DNA of 64,000 nucleotides from contig NZ_CP062946.1 of NCBI RefSeq assembly GCF_014898095.1, positions 124,001 to 188,000 of the forward strand, given 5' to 3'. A model generated the notes under the pieces. That model was not told the DNA's origin. It saw only the letters and a list, made by a program, of their open reading frames with translations, and did no database searches. Within the stretch, counting starts at the first letter, position 1; each line of letters opens with the position of its first letter. The stretch comes from Thalassotalea sp. LPB0316. GTDB taxonomy: Bacteria > Pseudomonadota > Gammaproteobacteria > Enterobacterales > Alteromonadaceae. Made by a program: the position numbers and the translations under genes. Shown piece by piece: positions 1-9,028 of this stretch.

Positions 1-1
1 A

Positions 2-826
2 GTGGATTTCAACCGCAAACAAATGGACATCGTATCGTTTAATGAAAACGGCACGGCACTCTCAGATATATTCACTATTTCAATGGATTGGACTATTGAT
101 GAGAACGGGATATTAATGCTTTCATTAGCTGATAATATTACGGTTAGCATCGAAAAAGTTGAACAATTTGATACCGGTGTTGCTGCTATTGTCATTGCTA
201 CTGATGGCATGAATACTATGTCATCTTATGAATTCCTCGTGCCGGCTGCGAGTAATATCGATATCTCACCGGTACTAAATAGCTATTTAATGGGCAGTTT
301 CACGCTAACGAACCCAGACGCATACGACAACGGTATGATCCAAGATGATGCCTTCTTTGGTTATCGCTTAGAGACGGGTGGAGATAGAGCCACTCGAATT
401 CTCAATGGCAATTTCGACTTCAATAACGAACGAGATGGTTGGGATCGTTGGTTGTGGTCATTAAATGAAAATAATGACATCGTCCTAAATGCGCTTTGGC
501 AAAGTGACTTTGGTGTCTATCAAGAATGTGACTGGGTCTTTGATGACAACTGCAACCGCTGGCGAATCAGAACATGGCGTCCGCTGCAATTGGTCGGTAA
601 TAGACTCTATGTCCTCGAGTGGGAAGAGCGCAATAACTTTGCCTTCGACATACCATCAATGGCAGAAGAGCTAACCATGGCCATTGCGCCAAGAATTAAC
701 TTTTATGAAGTTTATGATATTGATTCTGACAAGGATGGCATATTAGATAGCGTCGATCCTGATGACGACAACGACGGCATCGATGATGAAAACGACGCTT
801 ATCCATTTGATATACACATGAATTAG
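2..826 (+). CDS. 3' part of a secreted/surface protein with C-terminal thrombospondin type 3 (calcium-binding) repeats
   Basis: The reading frame is open at the window edge, so this is the C-terminal part of a longer gene and the GTG at position 2 is probably internal. The visible 274 residues have no cysteine-rich or catalytic motif I recognise. The last ~35 residues are a run of Asp-rich DxDxDGxxD units (DIDSDKDGILD, DPDDDNDGIDDENDAYP), which is the thrombospondin type 3 repeat pattern that binds calcium in extracellular proteins. The protein ends directly after the repeat, with no sorting domain. An extracellular or outer-membrane location is inferred from the repeat; function is unknown. 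A strong terminator follows the stop codon. Confidence 0.7.
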   Translation: MDFNRKQMDIVSFNENGTALSDIFTISMDWTIDENGILMLSLADNITVSIEKVEQFDTGVAAIVIATDGMNTMSSYEFLVPAASNIDISPVLNSYLMGSFTLTNPDAYDNGMIQDDAFFGYRLETGGDRATRILNGNFDFNNERDGWDRWLWSLNENNDIVLNALWQSDFGVYQECDWVFDDNCNRWRIRTWRPLQLVGNRLYVLEWEERNNFAFDIPSMAEELTMAIAPRINFYEVYDIDSDKDGILDSVDPDDDNDGIDDENDAYPFDIHMN

Positions 827-846
827 ATTGATTTTAGCGTAGCGTA

Positions 847-876
847 AAAGACCTGAACCTAGTTCAGGTCTTTTTT
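847..876 (+). terminator. Rho-independent terminator
   Basis: Inverted repeat AAAGACCTGAAC / GTTCAGGTCTTT with a short loop, followed by a T run, 21 bases after the stop of the thrombospondin-repeat gene. Confidence 0.85.
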
Positions 877-932
877 ATTTCTATATGTCCAAACCATGCT
901 AAAGTATTTAAAAAATTAACAAGGAAACCGTT

Positions 933-1574
933 ATGGCAACAATCTTGGGCGTTCCTGCCTCACCATTTGTTCGTAAAGCAATGCTAGCTCATCTTATTAA
1001 AGGCATACCATTTGAGATAAAAATGGTACCACCAGGCAGTGATGACGAAACCTTTAGACAAGCTAGCCCGTTAGGCAAGATCCCAGCTTATCAATCAGAC
1101 CAAGGCACACTGTTTTCAGACTCTTCAGTGATCATCGCGTATCTAGAAAAATCGCAACCAAGCACACCGCTCTACCCTAATGACGCTGAAAATTTTGCCA
1201 AAGCATTATGGTTAGAGGAATACGCCGATACAAAAATGGCTGAAGCAACAAATGCTTTATACTTCCAACGCGTTGTTGGTCCTGCTTTTTTCGAGCACAC
1301 CACCGATGAAGCTCGAGTAACCGAAATACTCAACCAATTAATTCCACCCGTATTGAATTTCTTAGAAGACAAGTTATCAGCTCAATACTTTGTTGGCGAT
1401 GAACTTTCAGTAGCAGATATTGCCGTTGGCAGTAATTTAATGAGCTTAACTAGAGCGAACTATGAAATAGACCAAACACAATGGCCGAAACTCGCTGAGT
1501 TTTACCGCCAATTTCTAGCCTTAGATGCGGTAAAACAGCAATTAGCAACTGAAGATAAAATATTTAACCGCTAG
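933..1574 (+). CDS. Glutathione S-transferase family protein
   Basis: 213 residues, the usual length for a cytosolic GST. The N-terminal thioredoxin-like domain (about 1-78) carries SPFVRKAML near residue 10, then the cis-Pro and glutathione-binding segment GKIPAY and the FSDSSVIIAYLE motif, where the Ser binds the gamma-glutamyl group. The all-alpha C-terminal domain follows, with FVGDELSVADIAVG, the N-capping/hydrophobic staple motif of GSTs. The start is supported by AAGGA about 8 bases upstream. It would conjugate or reduce electrophiles with glutathione in the cytoplasm; the substrate cannot be read from sequence. It is a single-gene unit between a terminator and a convergent gene. Confidence 0.9.
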   Translation: MATILGVPASPFVRKAMLAHLIKGIPFEIKMVPPGSDDETFRQASPLGKIPAYQSDQGTLFSDSSVIIAYLEKSQPSTPLYPNDAENFAKALWLEEYADTKMAEATNALYFQRVVGPAFFEHTTDEARVTEILNQLIPPVLNFLEDKLSAQYFVGDELSVADIAVGSNLMSLTRANYEIDQTQWPKLAEFYRQFLALDAVKQQLATEDKIFNR

Positions 1575-1578
1575 TTAT

Positions 1579-2232
1579 TTAATCGCCAGTAGTTGACGTA
1601 CTTAGCACATCGTTTTGAAAACAATGTGCTAAGTGTGGATAGTGTTTGGCAAAGTTTTGCTGAATAAATTTAACAGGCATCTCAGCAAAAGTACCGTGAT
1701 CGACTAAATATTCCATGTGTTTATCACCTTCACCGGTAAACTCGTGGAAAATAGAGTCTGCTAAACCATCAAACTCAAGCGGGCTGATGTTATGTCGGGC
1801 GCACAAGTTTTTGTCGAATGCAGGCGTTGCTTTAACCCATTTACCCGCTAAAAACAAATCGACATAACCGTGCATTGAAAAGACATCGGTTTTCAGTTGT
1901 TCGAGGAGTTTTGGATTTGCTAGATGATTTTTCACATCGGCTAAACCTATTCTTGCAGGTATCCCAACCTTTCGGCACAAGGCGATCATTAAAGCACTCT
2001 TGGGCAAACAATAGCCTTGGTGCTGGTTAAAGCAAAATTCAGCGGTTAAAGTCGGTGCACCATCAAACGCCCCTGTTGTGTCGTAGGCAAAATCATCGCG
2101 CACAGCATAGTAAATCGCTATCGCATTTTCGATAGCCGAAACATTTGAACAGATAGGTAAGCTATCAAAGTAATCGACAACTTTTTGGTCTTTATAATTA
2201 AAATAAGGTGTTGCCTGTAAGTATTCGTTCAT
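1579..2232 (-). CDS. Transglutaminase-like (papain-fold) domain protein
   Basis: From the ATG at 2232 the protein has 217 residues; a TTG nine codons further upstream is also in frame, but neither start has a clear ribosome site. The central part reads as a transglutaminase-like core: GYCLPKSALMIALCRKVGIPARI, with the probable nucleophile Cys near residue 75, then MHGYVDLFLAGKWVKATPAFD with His near residue 121. The third catalytic residue is not in the usual W-x-x-x-D position; the nearest Asp lies a few residues later. No signal peptide is evident, so a cytoplasmic cysteine protease or amidase is possible. It faces the GST gene with only 4 bases between the stops. Confidence 0.8.
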   Translation of the reverse strand: MNEYLQATPYFNYKDQKVVDYFDSLPICSNVSAIENAIAIYYAVRDDFAYDTTGAFDGAPTLTAEFCFNQHQGYCLPKSALMIALCRKVGIPARIGLADVKNHLANPKLLEQLKTDVFSMHGYVDLFLAGKWVKATPAFDKNLCARHNISPLEFDGLADSIFHEFTGEGDKHMEYLVDHGTFAEMPVKFIQQNFAKHYPHLAHCFQNDVLSTSTTGD

Positions 2233-2312
2233 AACCACGTATAACCAAGATCTAGCCAATTTTATTGATTATGCCTTAACCAATAGGCAACAACATGACA
2301 GTTACATACAAA

Positions 2313-3353
2313 TCACTGAGCTTTACTATCATGCTGGCTTGCTCTTTGCGGATTTTCTCGATATTGACTCGGGGTAACGCCAAACCACTTCTTAAAGTTT
2401 CGATAAAATACGCTCACTTCAGAAAAGCCTAATTGCGCTGAAATTTGTTGATTAGTTAACTTGGTTTTGACCAAATAATAAGAGGCTTTTTGCTTGCGGA
2501 CTTTTTCACGAATATCTTTAAAGCGAGTGCCCTCTTGCTTTAAGCCGCGAATTAAACTTTGCTCACTGCAAAAGAAATGCTCAGCGGCATGAGGTAAATT
2601 GGTTTCACCGATGTATTGGGCATCTTCCAAGTATTCTTGCACTTTTTTCGTCAAACTCATGCTTGATTGATAATGCGACATTAAACACTGCGGCGCGTTA
2701 ATTAAAAAGGTCTGCAAGCTATCAGGTGTTTGCTTAACTGGCATATCAAGTAAGCTATTATCAAAGTAAATAGCGCTTTCTTCTCGCTCAAAGTGCACTT
2801 GAGTTTTAAACAAGCCAGGAAGATAAGAGCTAGCATAAGCAGGCGAAAAATTAAGTGTAAGCTGCGACAACTCGATTGGCTTATCAATCATCCAGCTCAA
2901 CCAGCGCCAAATAATACAACTGGTAAATATAATAAAATAATTATGACTCGCACCTGTTGTGCCCGCTAAATTAGTGTCGAACACCAGCTTAGATTGTTGC
3001 TCACCGATATCGAGTCGCCAGTTAATCTGCTTACTCAAAAGGCGGTAAAAATTACACGTGCGATGAATCGCTTGTTTGAGTGTTTGGCAGGTAATACAGG
3101 CATAGGTCATCATGCGAAAGCTGCCAACAGGTAAGCTGGTACTAATACCACCAAAAGACTCATCGTCAATGGCGACGACACTTTGCTTGATCATTTCGGC
3201 AAAGCCATCGGCACTTACATCCTTGCCCTCACTGGTAAAAACCGTTTCAGGTACCGAAAATTGCTGACAAATTTGTTCAATCGAGTAGCCTCTTTTTTGG
3301 AAGTCACGAAAGTGCCAACGAACAAATGGATTGGGGATGAGAGCTTGAGTCAT
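2313..3353 (-). CDS. AraC family transcriptional regulator with arabinose-binding-like N-terminal domain
   Basis: 346 residues. The N-terminal ~200 residues fit the ligand-sensing domain of the OruR/ArgR-like AraC group, with the typical segment GSFRMMTYACITCQTLKQAI near residue 80. The C-terminal ~90 residues are the paired helix-turn-helix domain; the second HTH reads LTNQQISAQLGFSEVSVFYR followed by the conserved FKKWFGVTPSQYR. The regulated genes and effector are unknown. It is divergent from topB with about 120 bases between, so it may control its own promoter. No neighbouring catabolic operon indicates its role. Confidence 0.9.
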   Translation of the reverse strand: MTQALIPNPFVRWHFRDFQKRGYSIEQICQQFSVPETVFTSEGKDVSADGFAEMIKQSVVAIDDESFGGISTSLPVGSFRMMTYACITCQTLKQAIHRTCNFYRLLSKQINWRLDIGEQQSKLVFDTNLAGTTGASHNYFIIFTSCIIWRWLSWMIDKPIELSQLTLNFSPAYASSYLPGLFKTQVHFEREESAIYFDNSLLDMPVKQTPDSLQTFLINAPQCLMSHYQSSMSLTKKVQEYLEDAQYIGETNLPHAAEHFFCSEQSLIRGLKQEGTRFKDIREKVRKQKASYYLVKTKLTNQQISAQLGFSEVSVFYRNFKKWFGVTPSQYRENPQRASQHDSKAQ

Positions 3354-3477
3354 AACAACGTCAAAATATAAAACATTGCCGGTAGCTTATCATAGCTTTA
3401 ATTTTGGCTAACAAACTATTTAACTGTATAAAAATTCAGTATATGATAGAGCAATTGATAAAAAGTAACGTGTTATT

Positions 3478-5394
3478 GTGAATTTATATATTGCCGAAAA
3501 GCCCAGTTTAGCAAAAGCAATTGTTGCTGCCCTACCTAAGCCTCATAAAAAACAAAACGGCTATATTGAGGTTGGCAATGGCGATATTGTGAGTTGGTGT
3601 ATCGGCCATATATTAGAGCAAGCTGAACCACAAGTTTACGATAGTAAATATCAAAAATGGCATTTCGAGCATTTACCGATAGAGCCGCAAACCTGGCAAT
3701 TAGTACCGAAAAAAACCAGTAAAACACAGCTGACAATTTTAACTCGGCTAATAAAAAAAGCTTCAGCTATTATTCACGCCGGCGACCCAGATCGAGAAGG
3801 CCAATTGCTAGTTGATGAAGTGATTAATTACGTCAATATTCCGGACGATAAAAAACGCTCAGTTCAGCGCCTGCTGATCAACGATTTAAACTTACAAGCA
3901 GTAAAAAAAGCACTGCAAAACCTCAAATCTAACCAAGATTTTATGCCGTTATCGGTTTCGGCACTTGCTCGTTCACGAGCCGACTGGCTTTATGGTATAA
4001 ATCTTACACGAGCGTTAACGATCAGAGGACAAAAGTCAGGATTTAATGCGGTGTTATCGGTGGGGCGAGTACAAACACCGGTGCTTGGTTTAGTCGTTGA
4101 GCGAGATCAACAGATCGCGGATTTTACGCCCCACGATTATTACGAGGTCTTGGCAAAGCTTGCAACCTCCAAAGGTGAGCAATTTTCGGCTAAATGGCAA
4201 CCGAGTCAGGCGTGTGAGCCTCATATGGACAGCGAGCAGCGCATTATCAATAAAGCACTGGCTGAACACGTAATTACCCGCATAACCGACCAGCAAGCGC
4301 TAGTCACCAAAGCAGAAAATAAAGACAAAAAGCAAGCACCGCCACTGCCGTATAATTTATCGGCATTACAAATCGATGCCGCCAAACGATTTTCGATGAA
4401 TGCAAAACTGGTATTGGATATTTGCCAAGTGCTGTATGAAAAACACCAACTGATCACTTATCCAAGATCAGATTGTCGCTTCTTGCCAACCAGCCAATTT
4501 GGCGAAGCGAAACAAATTATCGCTATGCTCAGCCAAGCAGAAGAGCCTCTAGCAAAAGCTGCTAGCCAAGCCGATGCCAGCATAAAAAGCAAAGCTTGGA
4601 ACAATGCCAAAGTAAGTGCTCACCATGCGATTATTCCAACCTTAAAGTCGGTGAATTCAGCTAGCCTTAACAACTTTGAGAAAAATGTCTACCAACTGAT
4701 TTGTCGTCAGTATTTGGCTCAGTTCTACCCTCACTTTCAATTTAATGAAATCGCACTTGAGCTCGACATAGCGGGTGGATTATTTTCAGCTAAAAGTACG
4801 AAAACACAAAACTTGGGGTGGAAGCAGTTATTTAATGCTAACAATGAAGAAAAAGAGCAACTACCATTATTAAATAAAGGTGATGTACTTCATTGTGGAA
4901 CCGGTGAACTGATCACCAAAGCCACACAACCACCCAAACCATTTACTGATGCAACCTTACTAGGGGCAATGACCAATATCGCTAGATTTGTTCAAAACCC
5001 AGAGATCAAAAAGCAATTAAAAGAAACCGACGGTTTAGGCACAGAAGCGACACGCGCAGGCATTATCGATTTGCTCTTCAAACGCCAGTACTTGAAACGG
5101 CAAGGGAAAAGTATTCACGCATCAGATCTTGGTCGTGGCTTTGTTCAAGCACTGCCTAAAGAAACGACCTTGCCAGATATGACCGCACATTGGGAGTCGT
5201 CACTCAATTTGATGACGCAAAAGCAGTGCAGTTATCAAGCATTTATGTCAGGTTTAAGCCAACAACTTCACCAGTTAATTGATCAAGCCTCAACGATTCG
5301 ATTTACCGACTTGCCGAAGATCGATAAACCTAGCTTTAAAAAACGAAAACGCCATAAAGCCACAACGAACAAAAAAGCTAAAACGATGACCTAA
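3478..5394 (+). CDS. topB: DNA topoisomerase III
   Basis: 638 residues (E. coli TopB 653), type IA topoisomerase that decatenates DNA and relaxes negative supercoils. It starts at a GTG (MNLYIAEKPSLAKAI), which matches the family N-terminus. The Toprim domain has the catalytic Glu at residue 7 and HAGDPDREGQLLVDEV near residues 100-115. The active-site tyrosine lies in ITYPRSDC at residue 328, the same number as in E. coli. GLGTEATRAGII near 520 is also conserved. The protein ends in a Lys/Arg-rich tail (KKRKRHK...) and has no C-terminal zinc fingers, as usual for TopB. The gene stands alone. Confidence 0.97.
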   Translation: MNLYIAEKPSLAKAIVAALPKPHKKQNGYIEVGNGDIVSWCIGHILEQAEPQVYDSKYQKWHFEHLPIEPQTWQLVPKKTSKTQLTILTRLIKKASAIIHAGDPDREGQLLVDEVINYVNIPDDKKRSVQRLLINDLNLQAVKKALQNLKSNQDFMPLSVSALARSRADWLYGINLTRALTIRGQKSGFNAVLSVGRVQTPVLGLVVERDQQIADFTPHDYYEVLAKLATSKGEQFSAKWQPSQACEPHMDSEQRIINKALAEHVITRITDQQALVTKAENKDKKQAPPLPYNLSALQIDAAKRFSMNAKLVLDICQVLYEKHQLITYPRSDCRFLPTSQFGEAKQIIAMLSQAEEPLAKAASQADASIKSKAWNNAKVSAHHAIIPTLKSVNSASLNNFEKNVYQLICRQYLAQFYPHFQFNEIALELDIAGGLFSAKSTKTQNLGWKQLFNANNEEKEQLPLLNKGDVLHCGTGELITKATQPPKPFTDATLLGAMTNIARFVQNPEIKKQLKETDGLGTEATRAGIIDLLFKRQYLKRQGKSIHASDLGRGFVQALPKETTLPDMTAHWESSLNLMTQKQCSYQAFMSGLSQQLHQLIDQASTIRFTDLPKIDKPSFKKRKRHKATTNKKAKTMT

Positions 5395-5445
5395 ACTTGA
5401 CGAAGCTAAGCTAATATTTCACAGTAACGCCACTTGGAATAACTC

Positions 5446-5472
5446 ATACCAAGTGAATTAAATATTTGGTAT
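5446..5472. repeat. Short palindromic repeat related to the 262-bp MITE termini
   Basis: ATACCAAGTGAATTAAATA followed by TTTGGTAT forms an inverted repeat. Its left half matches the terminal repeat of the element at 33411-33672 (ATACCAAGTTCATTGAATATT). CACTTGG at 5431-5437 also pairs with CCAAGTG at 5449-5455. It lies 10 bases before the start of the esterase gene. Confidence 0.6.
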
Positions 5473-5482
5473 CACTGTAATT

Positions 5483-6211
5483 ATGATTCATTGGCTAGTT
5501 ACCTTAGTTTTACTTCCTGTCTTTCTTGTTCAGGGCAAGTATGTTCGCAAAAATACGCCAAAGCTTGCTGAAGCATCAGGCCCGCGTATTATTTCAAATG
5601 CGCCTGGCAACACTTCATCTACGGATAAACTCACTGTACTGGTACTTGGCGATTCGGCGGCAGCGGGTGTTGGTGTATCAAACCAAAGCGATGCTTTATT
5701 AGGTCAACTATCAACAACACTTTGCCAATCGCTGGGCGATAAAGATATTTCATTAACGCTAATGGCAAGTACAGGTACAACGACACAAATGGCGTTATCT
5801 CGGATTCAGGCATTGGCAGCCGAAAACTTTGACGTAGTGGTTATTTCGCTTGGCGTCAATGATGTCACCAAGGGGATCTCACGAGATAAATTTAGCTCAC
5901 TTCAACATCAATTAATGAATTTGCTGATCAACAAATTTTCAGCGTCGGTGATCATTGCCACGCAAATCCCACCCATGCATCAATTTCCTGCGCTGCCCAA
6001 CCCGTTGCGCTGGTATTTAGGTAACAGGGCCAAACAATTGAATAAAGATTTGACCCAAATATGCCAAGCTTATAAGCAAACACATACGCTCACAATTGAA
6101 CTGCCGAATGACCCTTCGCTAATGGCTAGCGATGGCTTTCATCCTGGCCAACCGGTTTATCAACAATGGGCAATATTGGCGAGTGAACACATCGTTGAAA
6201 AAATTAACTAA
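5483..6211 (+). CDS. SGNH/GDSL hydrolase (lysophospholipase/arylesterase-like)
   Basis: 242 residues with a hydrophobic N-terminus (about residues 3-17) that may be a signal or membrane anchor. Block I is LVLGDSAAAG with nucleophile Ser58; the block III Asn is in SLGVNDV; the Asp-His pair is in ASDGFHP (Asp217, His220). These are the hallmarks of SGNH esterases acting on lysophospholipids or other esters, probably in the periplasm. The substrate is not predictable. The start lacks a good Shine-Dalgarno site and a palindromic repeat abuts it, so translation may be weak or leaderless. Confidence 0.88.
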   Translation: MIHWLVTLVLLPVFLVQGKYVRKNTPKLAEASGPRIISNAPGNTSSTDKLTVLVLGDSAAAGVGVSNQSDALLGQLSTTLCQSLGDKDISLTLMASTGTTTQMALSRIQALAAENFDVVVISLGVNDVTKGISRDKFSSLQHQLMNLLINKFSASVIIATQIPPMHQFPALPNPLRWYLGNRAKQLNKDLTQICQAYKQTHTLTIELPNDPSLMASDGFHPGQPVYQQWAILASEHIVEKIN

Positions 6212-6487
6212 TCGCTTTGTAAGCTAATAATAGAGTCAAGCTGTGAATTACTATCGACTGAAACGATCACAATAATCAGCTCGATTTAACCTCTGAAGCC
6301 CCCCATAAAGCGCTCAAAAAGCCATCAAATATGCGCATTAGTTACATTTCGATTACCTTGGTCACAACCTCCCTACTTAAAAAAACACTTTGCTACAACC
6401 TTTAGCAAATCGCTCGGGTACATTCTAGCAATGCTTGAATAAGAGCTAGTCAAAAGCATAACAGTAGTAAACATTAGAGAGATCCCA

Positions 6488-8968
6488 ATGAATTTAAGTA
6501 AATTAAATAAAGCGGTTAAAAGCGCTATTTTCTTAGGTGTTGCCTCAACACCATTTGCCACAACACAAGTATTGGCTCAATCACCAACACAACAAATTGA
6601 AAAAGAAGTAGAGCGTATCCAAGTAACAGGTTCACGTATCAACCGTACTGATATGGAATCTTCGAGCCCAATTACCGTTATTGATTCAGGTTTTATTGCC
6701 GACAGCGGCTTCCAATCAGTTGAAGAAATCCTTAACTCACAACCAATCATCGCCGGTATGAACATTGGCTCTACAACGAATAACGGGTCTGGCGGTAGTG
6801 CAACAGTTAACCTGCGCGGTATGGGTGCTCAACGCACTTTAGTTTTATTAAATGGTCGACGTATGGTTGCATCAGGTACAGGTGCTGACGCTTCAGTCGA
6901 TTTAAATACGATTCCTGTTGCCATGATCAAGAACATTGAAATCTTAAAAGATGGCGCCTCTGCGGTATATGGCTCAGATGCGATTGCTGGCGTAATTAAC
7001 ATCATCACCAAAAATGATTTTGAAGGCACAGAAATGACCGTTGAAGGCAGCATTACTGGCCAAGGCGATGGTGAAACGGGCGGTTTTAACATTTTACACG
7101 GCACTGAACTTGCCGGCGGTAACTTAGTTGTCGGTTTACAATACTCAGATCGCGGTAGCATCATTCAATCAGATCGCGATTTCGTTGATGCCGGCGCATC
7201 TTCTTCTATTGTCGGTGGCTCATTAGGTGGTCAGGTTCATGTTGGCGATGGTGTATATCGCGACCTCGAACAAGATGATCTATACGACTACACAACAGAT
7301 AGCTATGCTCAAACCCCAAATACACTGACCAGTGTATTCTCTAGCTTCAACAAAGAAATCGCCGGTGACACTGAATTATCTGTCGATTTTATGTATACAC
7401 GTCGTGAGTCTAAGCAGCAAATGGCGCCTCAACCAGCGGTTATCGATTTAAAAACAGATCAGCTTGATAGCAAATATACTGATCACTTTAGAAAAGATGG
7501 TGTTCTACCTGAAGAGTTAGAATATCGTCGCCGTATGACGGACGCAGGCCCGCGTATTTATGAGCAAGAAACTGACACTTACCGCGCATCAGCGGGGTTA
7601 ATTGGTTACTTAGATAATGGCGCACAGTGGGATATCTCTGCAACTTATGGTCGTAACGACTCAAAAGATCGCGTGCATAACTCAATTCACGCCGGCAACA
7701 TGGAGCAAAGTATCTACAACAACCAAGATTTATGGTTTAGCCGTGACGAACTCGACCGCGCCTTCTTAGTGAGCGAAGATGTTATTTACACCGAAGAAAA
7801 CAAAGGTGGTAACGAGCAATTTATCTTAGCAGCTGGCTATAGCGGTACTACAGAAAGTGACATTGGTTATGCGATGGGTGTTGAAAGCCGTTACGAGTCG
7901 GGTTACTACACACCCGATGAAATAACGCAAGCGGGCGAAAGTACAGCAGCACAGCAAGACCCAACATCAGGTAATTACTCTGTTCAGTCAGTTTACGGTG
8001 AAGTTGCCGTGCCTGTAACTGATGCATTTAACGTTGAAGCGGCGCTGCGTTACGATAATTACTCAACATTTGGTGGTGCAACGACCTGGAAATTAGGTGC
8101 TACATACCAAGTAACTAATGAGTTCATGTTACGCACCGTAGCGGCAACAGGCTTCCGCGCACCGAATGTATCTGAATTATACGGCGGTAACTCAGGTTCA
8201 TACGATTACCTAAGTAATCCGTGGGATGACAACCAAATCGATCCACAAATTTTAGTTAACTACACTTCAGATGAAAACCTAAAAGCTGAAGAAAGTGAGT
8301 CATTTACCTTTGGCGCCGTGTGGGAAATCAAACAAGGTTTATCAACGACACTAGATTACTGGAAGTTTGATGTAACAAACGCCATTACACGTGTTAACGT
8401 ACAGGCAGCAATGAACAACTGTTTCGAAGGCGACACCGCGGCGTGTGATGTGATCAATATTACACCAGAAGGTGACCTAAGAAACCTTTCTTCACCATTA
8501 ACGAATGTCGGTAGTTTAGAAACATCAGGTATTGACTGGAATGTCACTTACGTTGGTGACATTTTCAGAGTAACTTTTGATACAACGTACTTAATTGACT
8601 ACACAGAAGATGGCATTGACTACACAGGACGTATTGATGGCAACATGGGTGGCTTCTCTGAGTTTAGATCTAACTTAAATGTTCAAGCTAATATTACAGA
8701 TGACTTAAGCGTTCTATACACAGCACAATACATCCATGGTATGGAAGGTGAGTTCTACGGCGACGAGTTTAGAACGAGCTCAGTAACTTACCACAACATT
8801 TCAGCATCGTATAATATCAACGATCAATGGAGAGTTAACGGCGGTATCAAAAACCTACTAGATCAAGATCCTAAATCAGTTCTAGGAGGTAATGACATGG
8901 GCACAGTGCCATCGATTTATGATGTTGTCGGTAGAACATTCTTTGTTAGCACAAGCTACAAGTTCTAA
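6488..8968 (+). CDS. TonB-dependent outer-membrane receptor
   Basis: 826 residues. A signal peptide ends near VLAQS (about residue 31). The plug domain follows: RIQVTGSRINRTDMESSSPITVID is TonB-box/plug entry, then NLRGMGAQRTLVLLNGRRM and YGSDAIAGVINIITK. A 22-stranded barrel makes up the rest, ending in the aromatic C-terminal residue F (RTFFVSTSYKF), as required for barrel insertion. The phrase 'VTGSRI' and high Gly/Asn content fit the large Alteromonadales receptor group for sugars, peptides or cofactors rather than a siderophore class. I see no Fur-like operator. A bidirectional terminator follows. Confidence 0.93.
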   Translation: MNLSKLNKAVKSAIFLGVASTPFATTQVLAQSPTQQIEKEVERIQVTGSRINRTDMESSSPITVIDSGFIADSGFQSVEEILNSQPIIAGMNIGSTTNNGSGGSATVNLRGMGAQRTLVLLNGRRMVASGTGADASVDLNTIPVAMIKNIEILKDGASAVYGSDAIAGVINIITKNDFEGTEMTVEGSITGQGDGETGGFNILHGTELAGGNLVVGLQYSDRGSIIQSDRDFVDAGASSSIVGGSLGGQVHVGDGVYRDLEQDDLYDYTTDSYAQTPNTLTSVFSSFNKEIAGDTELSVDFMYTRRESKQQMAPQPAVIDLKTDQLDSKYTDHFRKDGVLPEELEYRRRMTDAGPRIYEQETDTYRASAGLIGYLDNGAQWDISATYGRNDSKDRVHNSIHAGNMEQSIYNNQDLWFSRDELDRAFLVSEDVIYTEENKGGNEQFILAAGYSGTTESDIGYAMGVESRYESGYYTPDEITQAGESTAAQQDPTSGNYSVQSVYGEVAVPVTDAFNVEAALRYDNYSTFGGATTWKLGATYQVTNEFMLRTVAATGFRAPNVSELYGGNSGSYDYLSNPWDDNQIDPQILVNYTSDENLKAEESESFTFGAVWEIKQGLSTTLDYWKFDVTNAITRVNVQAAMNNCFEGDTAACDVINITPEGDLRNLSSPLTNVGSLETSGIDWNVTYVGDIFRVTFDTTYLIDYTEDGIDYTGRIDGNMGGFSEFRSNLNVQANITDDLSVLYTAQYIHGMEGEFYGDEFRTSSVTYHNISASYNINDQWRVNGGIKNLLDQDPKSVLGGNDMGTVPSIYDVVGRTFFVSTSYKF

Positions 8969-8983
8969 TAGTTATCTCCTTGC

Positions 8984-9013
8984 AAAAAACGCTAGCAATG
9001 CTAGCGTTTTTTT
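8984..9013. terminator. Bidirectional Rho-independent terminator
   Basis: AAAAAACGCTAGC, 3-base loop, GCTAGCGTTTTTTT. It sits between two convergent genes (TonB receptor and hydrolase) and can serve both strands. Confidence 0.9.
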
Positions 9014-9028
9014 ATACCTTTTTAAAAC

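Noticed and set aside
6212..6487. Fur box before the first TonB receptor
   Set aside because: No GATAAT-type repeats; nothing better than chance.
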